Source of the DNA: Girardia tigrina
Taxonomy: Eukaryota > Platyhelminthes > Tricladida > Dugesiidae
Assembly: GCA_001938485.1 (NCBI GenBank)
Contig: MQRK01230034.1
Location: forward strand, 1-64,000
Direction: 5' to 3'
DNA: 64,000 nucleotides
Shown: one piece after another, positions 57,967 through 64,000 of the stretch
Layout: every line of letters begins with the position of its first letter
How positions within the stretch are numbered: the stretch's first letter is position 1
The notes under the pieces: model-generated
The model's input: only the letters and a program-made list of their open reading frames with translations
Databases searched by the model: none
Told to the model about the DNA's origin: nothing
Program-made: the position numbers and the translations under genes

Positions 57967-59828
57967 CCGTGTTTCCCCGAAAGTAAGACAGTGACTTACT
58001 TTCTTTTTATGCCTAAAAGCCCCACTATGTCTTACTTTCGGGGTATGTCTTATATTGGGAAAAAAATTTCGAATTTTTTGTTTTAACCATAAAATTAAAA
58101 TTTATTAACAACCTGAATAGTATTGTATTCACGACAAAACTTGCGGTTCCGTATCACAGTCTCTCATAAGGTTACAGCCCCATACAGTATCCCACACAGC
58201 GTGTTTTGTATGTTGTCCGGTAACACCCCCAAACATCGCCCCCACATTTTTGGAGAGAAGTTTGGCGGGAAAATTAGGTGGAATTTTGGAGGGAAATGGC
58301 GGGAATGATAACAATTTTAAAAAAATTATGCAAAAAATTGTAAAAATAATATAGTAAAAAAATAGAAAAAAATTTAATTACAAATAGAAGCAATAATATT
58401 TCATTAAAAAATACAAAAAATAAAAAATTAATTAAAAATATATAATGCAATAAAAAACGAACAATCTTTTAAAGAAACGAATTTCATATAAAATAGTTTT
58501 AAAATATATATATTCATTGAAAATATAATGATAAATATAAACAAAGTAAAATTAAAGATAGCGATACTTGTTTGAAAAAATTACTAATAGAAAATTAAAA
58601 TACTGAAAAAAACAAACGTTTAGAATGTTTTAAAGAGCATATATGATTCAATAATCTACAATGATATTAATAAAACCTATAGCATTCTATATCAGCAAAA
58701 AGAGCAAAAAATTGAATTTATCAAATGCAGTGGAATTTAAATCTAATCATTTTTAATGTAAGAATGGCTTGGGAAAACTAGTAATTTTACTTTTTATATA
58801 TAAATTATTTATTTTGCACCTCACTCTATTTTCGCCACCTTGTTCTTTCGCATGTTTTTAATTTTTTTCTGTAATATATTGTAAATAAATGTATTTTAAC
58901 ATACCATTCAAACATTTCATTTATATTATTTATTTTTGTTCTGTAAATTGTTACTTTTTTGCGTTCGATTTTTAAATTTGATGTTGTGGTTGTATCTTGC
59001 AAAGTAATGCTTTATATATTACTTCTTTTTTTTAATTTCTTTTTATAAAACAAGGATTTGCCTTACTTTTTTAGAGTAATGTGTTTTTTAATTGAATGTT
59101 TTTTTCATTATTTATTTTAATTAAGTATTTTTCATTATATTTTTAATCATATAATATTTTTCCATTTTATTTTTAATTTAAATCTTTTTTTATATTTTTT
59201 TCATTGATTTTTCACATACATAATTTGCACATTTTGTTTTTTTCAACACGTTGTTTTTTTATTGATTTTTCATTCTTATCATTCCCGCCAAATCTCCCTC
59301 CTAAAATTCCCTCCAATCTTCCCGCCAAAAATGCGGGGGCGATGTTTGGGGGGGTTACGGTTGTCAATGGTCCTGATGGACCACGGAAAACATTTTTGCT
59401 GCTCCAGCAGAGGAGAACTGTAAGCCCACACAGCCCGGTATGTTGGGACTTGTAGTTCTCCTCAGCTGCATCTTGCGGTTACAATAAGAGCTGCAGAAAA
59501 TCTCTTCACACCCCCCTCCCCCTCCTTGGTCTCTCTCTGTATGACCAGCACTGACCTTATTCCGGGAGGACACATAGCCAGTGACACCTGTCGGCAGACT
59601 GATCAAAACGGCGCTGTCTCTTCAGTCGGAGGTGGAGGACACTGGCCTGGCACCCCCCCCCAGGGTGCGGCCCGCACCCCCAGCCCCACTCTTTGTACCG
59701 CACGTCACTGGAAGCAAATCCCCCCGTATTTCCCCGAAAGTAACACATATGTCTTACTTTCGGGGTACGGCTTATATTAGCTGACCCTTCTGAAACTCCC
59801 GATACGTCTTACAATCGGGGAAACACGG
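57967..59828. mobile_element. 1.86-kb TIR element with long inverted arms and a GC-rich insert
   Basis: The ends CCGTGTTTCCCCGAAAGTAA and, reversed, CCGTGTTTCCCCGATTGTAA are flanked by TA (57965-57966, 59829-59830). Each end carries two such units in opposed orientation. Subterminal arms at 58200-58315 and 59275-59360 (AACACCCCCAAACATCGCCC and its complement) are also inverted. Between right arm and right end (59371-59720) lies GC-rich sequence very unlike the genome, with GAGAACTACAAGTCCCAACA on the minus strand. The rest is AT-rich filler without coding capacity. It resembles non-autonomous DNA transposons of vertebrates. Confidence 0.75.
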
Positions 59829-59831
59829 TAT

Positions 59832-60680
59832 TATTTTTCTTAATTATTTATAAATATTTAAATTATATTATTTATATTTACATTTATAAAAAATAAATAA
59901 TCTGTACATTATTATTATAAAATTTTATATTGTTTATATTTAAAGTAAATAAAAGAAGTTGTAGTTTCAAATTTTTATCCAAAACAATTCGTATTTCATT
60001 ATTAGGAATTATTAATTTTCTTTTAGCTTAATTTGAGATGGTTTTAAATCATATAAATAATTTTCAAAATTATTTTTAATCGAATTTAATTCAAATGGTT
60101 CATTTAATTTTCGTTGATCCGAAAAGACATTCATCGAAACAGGTGATCGTTGTCGTTGAAATTTATAATTATCCATTAAAATACCCAAAACTCATAAAAA
60201 ATTATTTTCGTAATTACAATTGATGCAAATAAACAAACTCCAATTTAATCAATATTTAATATAATTTTTTTACAAATTTCTTTTTTTTTAATTAACACTG
60301 AAACATTTTTACACATTATTGATTTTAACATTAAATTACACAAAAGTATGTCTCACAAATTCACATAAAAATTTCTATTACACACAAATGTTTATAATTA
60401 ATTGATTCATTAATTTGAATCTTCCAAATATAATTTACGTTATTCATGCTTTACCATATTCTTTATACGACTCTAAAATAATCATAAGTTGTTATTTCAG
60501 TTAAAAGTTAGCTCAATTTATGAAATTAAATTTGAAAGCAATAGGTCTTTACTTTAAAACTGTTGAGTGTTAGTTGTGTTTTTATTAAAATTAATAGAAC
60601 TTTGATTTTATTTTTTGTAAAAATATATTTGTATATTTACAATTGATTACAAAATATAAAGCAAAAATGTTTGATAAAAG
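59832..60680. other. AT-rich sequence flanking a short frame
   Basis: Nothing recognised except the 54-codon frame on the minus strand listed at 60012-60176. Confidence 0.35.
60012..60176 (-). CDS. Possible short coding exon or ORF, 54 codons
   Basis: An ATG-started minus frame, MDNYKFQRQRSPVSMNVFSD followed by QRKLNEPFELNSIK and ending LKPSQIKLKEN, looks more protein-like than the surrounding noise. It lies on the strand and side expected for a first exon of the Ral-GEF gene, but I see no good splice donor inside it, so that link is unproven. It could be a separate small gene or chance. Confidence 0.3.
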   Translation of the reverse strand: MDNYKFQRQRSPVSMNVFSDQRKLNEPFELNSIKNNFENYLYDLKPSQIKLKEN

Positions 60681-60684
60681 GTAA

Positions 60685-61127
60685 TGTCTTAATTGGCCCC
60701 TGACCGATTTTATATTTAAAGACCGAGAGCCTTTAGCGAAAACTCGGGTTGGTTAATGATTAAAGGTTTCAGTCACACTTTTCAGCGTGATTATATAAAA
60801 TATATAGTATTTAATTATTTAATATTATTCTTTCAATTACTTTTGATGTCAATCAATGATTCTTTTCTTTCCTTGTTATTTCAACAAGTGTTCTCGTTCT
60901 AAACTTCATCGTTTTGCGTCGCACTTAAATAGATTTGTTCGACTTAATTTATGCGACGTTGTCCAGACTAAAATAAGCTTATCTTTACAAACTTGAAACT
61001 CAAATTCTTGAAATTTAAACTCTTCTACTACTGTACCTTTTAATTAATAATGACATTTTATACTAGTTCTTTCTTTTTAAATCAATTTTATTTTTTAATT
61101 TAAATTTATTATTTCCTTTTAAATACA
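60685..61127 (-). mobile_element. Candidate 3' LTR of an envelope-bearing LTR element
   Basis: On the minus strand the block starts TGTATTTAAAAGG and ends GGGGCCAATTAAGACA, giving the usual TG...CA form with short TGT/ACA inversions. A purine-rich tract (AAAAGAAGAAAGAAGGACA) lies just before it, as a polypurine tract should, and TAGTATAAAATG is a plausible TATA box. The matching 5' LTR would lie outside the window, so the call rests on these signals only. Confidence 0.45.
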
Positions 61128-61449
61128 TGTCCTTCTTTCTTCTTTTATTTAGTTAAACTTTTCTATTTTCTTTATTTATTTATATAAAAAATATAATTTT
61201 ATATTTCTTATCAAAAATATTTCATCTATGAAAAATTGTTTAATAATATTTATTAGTTTAAAACAAGTACATAATAAATTATAAATTTTAGGATATTACC
61301 TCAACAATTGTGGAGGGCACAAAAAATTTATGTCCCCATAAATCGTATAAAAGAAAAACATACATATTAATCATACAAAGCTAAATCAAAAATAAATGAC
61401 AAAACAAACCAAGAAAAAAATGATAGTTTTACATATCAAATAAGATTAA

Positions 61450-63440
61450 GATTCAAATGATGAAAAGTATTCGCTATCAGATAATGTCACATCGATTATA
61501 TCGTCATTTTCATCATCGGATGGAATAAAGGGGTTGTCCACCATTGTGGGAATCGAATAAGAGACAGATGAACGGAGAGGAGAACCTCTCGATATTGTGA
61601 CAAATCACCATCCGTGCATCGGTCGAGATCGATCTGTGAAAAGGACATATATGGGCGCTGTGGCAAACAATTAATATAGCTTTCGTCATCCTGATCTATA
61701 TCCTTCAACTCGTCCTCAAAAACGTCCCAATTTCCATATTTATGGTATGTGTCCTTATTCATAATTATACCTGATGTGTCCTTAATATTCTTTTTAATGG
61801 GAATAATTGGCACCCTAAAATTTGTTACCGGGTCATACTCTTTATCTTGTATGCATTGTTCTTCATCCCAATTTGGCGTGGGTGTTACATCTTGTACTTG
61901 TTCACGAGGTTTATTTGGCTTGTGACAAGGTGACAATGATTCAATTTCTTTTTCTAATGGGTGTTTTTGAGGGCTAAGGCTATTATTGGATATCCATTCT
62001 TCGGTAATTGGTGAGGGTGGTGAATTTGGAATATGTGTGAAGATATTTTCGACGTCCGTAGACGATATCGTATCTTTCCAATATAATTCGACTTTTTTTA
62101 TAAATATCCAATACTGCCGATACGTCCTCCTCGGCAATGTGGTATCTAGATTGTATATCTCTTTGAATGAGATATCTAGACAGGGTTTTTAGTTTATAAA
62201 AATCACCTTTTAGTGGTACTTTGAATTTCTGGAAAACGGGTGCTGCTGCTGTATCCCTAATGCCTAAAAAGGATTCTACTGGTAATTCTAGTCTCCTGAT
62301 CTCAATTTTTAAATAATTCCCAACCAATATATTTCCGAAGAGATGACGGTGGATTTCGTTTATTGCCTCATATTCGTCGGGTTGTCCTATGACATCTGTC
62401 TCAGTTATGCCGTGGAAATCATCGCACCGATCATCTATGTGTACAAGAGGCTTTGCTAAGGTATTTAAAATGATTTGTCCATTATAATCCATGATAACAA
62501 CGGACACCACATGGAACATTTTGTGAATATCCTTAGCGAACTCCGCGTCGATGAATCTTAGGCGACTTTGTATTTCCGTTATTGGCAGCACCTTCCTTAA
62601 AAAGGAAGCTCGTTGAGCTATTAATTTATCGCTAACGCGTAGATCTGACTGGATGCGTAAAAATTATCTCGTTTGAAATGGGTTAATGGTGTTGTAGAAG
62701 AGGAAATACTCTATAGCAAATATGGCCACTCCTCGGGCTAGTAATATTCGGACATCATTTACTTTTTCTTTTTCGTCTGTTTTTATATTGTCAGGAAATT
62801 GTATTTGTATGGACCTACGGACGGGTAAATTAAATTTTGACGTACCATACCCGATAATGAGTGAGGAAGAGACAGCGTGTATGCACATTCCTATTACTCT
62901 AAAATGCGGATTGTTTGAGGTTGTCGGAATATTTTCCCGATATACTCCCATAATGTCAGAGACGCGGAATAATCTGGCGCCGTTTCTTTTTACGACTCTC
63001 ATACGCTTACTGAAATCGTTATATACGAGCGTATTTGGGTATGTGTTTGGGGATGGGTATTCCAAACAAATTATGGGTTCTTTCCCTTTGAGGCCACGTT
63101 GAACTAATTTGTGGAATGACGCTGCATACTGAAAAGGCCTTATTGTAAAATTAAATATTCTGGTGATGGTATTCCTTATGGGCTGTTCTGGGTTCCAATC
63201 TGATGGGAGGGGAATTTCCTCTACTGATAATGTTATGTGTCGCTGCTTGGCGAACTTCCTTCGCTTCGCGTATTCGAGTTTTACAAAAGGGGATATGTTT
63301 TGCAACTCTTCGGTCACACGTCGATCTCGACAGAACACGTTGGATTTGGTAATTTGTCCCTCAAGCACGGATTCTATTTGTGAGAAACGATTATAAGATA
63401 ATGAGTGTTCATTTGCTCTGATAGGCAGAGCTTGAATTTA
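61450..63440 (-). mobile_element. Coding block of the LTR element, with DEDDh exonuclease-like protein
   Basis: This compact minus-strand coding region lies between the Env-like frame and the candidate LTR. Three parts can be seen. At about 62.66-63.44 kb is a protein of some 235-260 residues with no recognised motif (for example TIRPFQYAASFHKLVQRGL). At about 61.98-62.66 kb is a part whose motifs fit DEDDh 3'-5' exonucleases of the REX/ISG20/epsilon type: FIDAEF, HGITETDV, ILVGNYLKIEIRRL, IRDTAAAP and YHIAEEDV in the family's order. At about 61.5-62.1 kb is an acidic, Pro-rich part (TPTPNWDEEQ, DELKDIDQDDESY). The block is clearly less AT-rich than the flanks. It looks young and nearly whole; at most a few breaks, hard to tell from normal compact viral gene layout. 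Confidence 0.6.
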
Positions 63441-63525
63441 ATCTGATTTTGTTTGAATAGGATTTGGGTATTTTTTTTCTCATCTTCTGGAGGAATTGTT
63501 CTGCCTCTCTCGATACTGGTTTCAT
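63409..63525 (-). mobile_element. Small spliced-type frame of the LTR element
   Basis: A 38-codon frame starting MKPVSREAEQFLQKMRKKIP is preceded directly by TACTTTTTGTTTTAG, an excellent splice acceptor. Retrovirus-like elements commonly make accessory proteins from spliced messages, so this may be the entry point of a spliced transcript. The product is basic and unrecognised. Confidence 0.45.
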
Positions 63526-63649
63526 TTCTAAAACAAAAAGTAGATATATTGTGTTCTTTTCAACACAATAGAAGATAGAAATATAAAAAATAAACAGATA
63601 TATATGAGATTTAAAATCTCTATGCTCATACAGCATTTATATATGATTT

Positions 63650-64000
63650 TTATACCTGTGTAGAATTTACGGACATCCCAGATAGGTATTTATCCAGGGA
63701 TGTACGATACAAGTTTAAAGCCAAACGTTTCTTTTTGTATTTTTTATATGTTTCTATGATTCCATATATTGCAAGAAGTAAAAACAGAACAACACTTATA
63801 CCAAGTAATATGAATGACCAGTGATGATGCTCATGGAAGTCATTATATATAACTGCTTTTGGTGTATGTTCCTCAAACAGTGCTTGTTTAGTTGTTATCT
63901 TATGTTCTGTAGTAGTTGTAACTTGTCTTTTTGTATTTGTCTCTTTAATGTAAGTCATCAATTTATGAATTTCGTCTGAATGTTCTTTTATCTGTACGTC
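63650..64000 (-). mobile_element. Env-like glycoprotein, C-terminal part (runs off the window)
   Basis: The frame is open from the window edge to a stop at 63650 (about 116 residues). It shows a heptad-like helix (IKEHSDEIHKLMTYIKE), a Thr/Lys stretch, a membrane segment WSFILLGISVVLFLLLAIYG and a basic cytoplasmic tail YKKYKKKRLALNLY. Coiled coil, one transmembrane helix, then a short tail is the typical end of class I Env/F-type fusion proteins of LTR elements and viruses. The rest lies beyond the window, so the family stays open; Gypsy/errantivirus or BEL/Pao kinship are possibilities. Confidence 0.6.

Noticed and set aside
1-64000. CRISPR arrays, operons, tRNA genes
   Set aside because: No spaced direct-repeat array, no bacterial-type gene order and no tRNA cloverleaf was found; the window is eukaryotic.

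Overview
The window is AT-rich, intron-rich and repeat-rich nuclear DNA from an animal. The evidence is a Ral guanine-nucleotide exchange factor gene (RalGDS/RGL family) split into small exons with GT-AG borders, several generations of mariner transposase relics, Penelope-like elements, a LINE, MULE and hAT-type elements, Ty3/Gypsy fossils, and decayed pieces of 18S and 28S rRNA genes. I cannot name the species. One TIR element carries a GC-rich insert that looks vertebrate-like, so a fish- or amphibian-associated parasite is possible, but this is only a guess.

Layout. One host gene dominates and runs on the minus strand from about 56.5 kb down to at least 2.87 kb, leaving the window on its 3' side. 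Its exons, in transcription order, are 56521-56350 (REM domain), 48880-48812, 48654-48527, two near-identical microexons (36509-36477 and 36358-36323), 34327-34071 and 34016-33937 (first half of the CDC25/RasGEF domain), one or more exons I could not find, then 22138-22079, 18315-18038 (end of the RasGEF domain), 14305-14264, 7624-7570 and 3247-2873 (Ser/Lys-rich linker). Splice phases agree across every junction except the unlocated part between 33937 and 22138. The Ras-association domain expected at the C-terminus is not in the window. Introns range from 54 bp to about 12 kb.

The introns and flanks hold the mobile elements. At the left edge are a 21-bp minisatellite made of RFX X-box-like palindromes and a MITE whose ends look like plant Stowaway elements. 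Further on are GC-rich island repeats (3.5 and 4.9 kb), a Gypsy pol fossil (12.3-13.9 kb), mariner pieces (9.1, 16.6, 20.4, 23.4, 24.3 and a full-length dead copy at 45.6-46.9 kb), Penelope-like pieces (22.7, 38.5, 44.4, 53.2, 57.4 kb), a MULE relic (28.8-29.6 kb), an 18S and a 28S rRNA pseudogene (30.8 and 37.4 kb), a second Gypsy integrase fossil (32 kb), a 400-bp repeat family that always carries a TA microsatellite, a foldback element (42.4-43.3 kb), a LINE 3' end (43.4 kb), and a 1.86-kb TIR element (58-59.8 kb).

The right end (60.7-64.0 kb, minus strand) is different: less AT-rich and densely coding. It looks like the 3' part of an envelope-bearing LTR element: the C-terminal membrane anchor of an Env-like protein, then several compact open frames, one with a DEDDh 3'-5' exonuclease signature, then a candidate 3' LTR. 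An exonuclease gene between env and the LTR is not something I know from described retrovirus-like elements, and this is the most unusual feature of the window.
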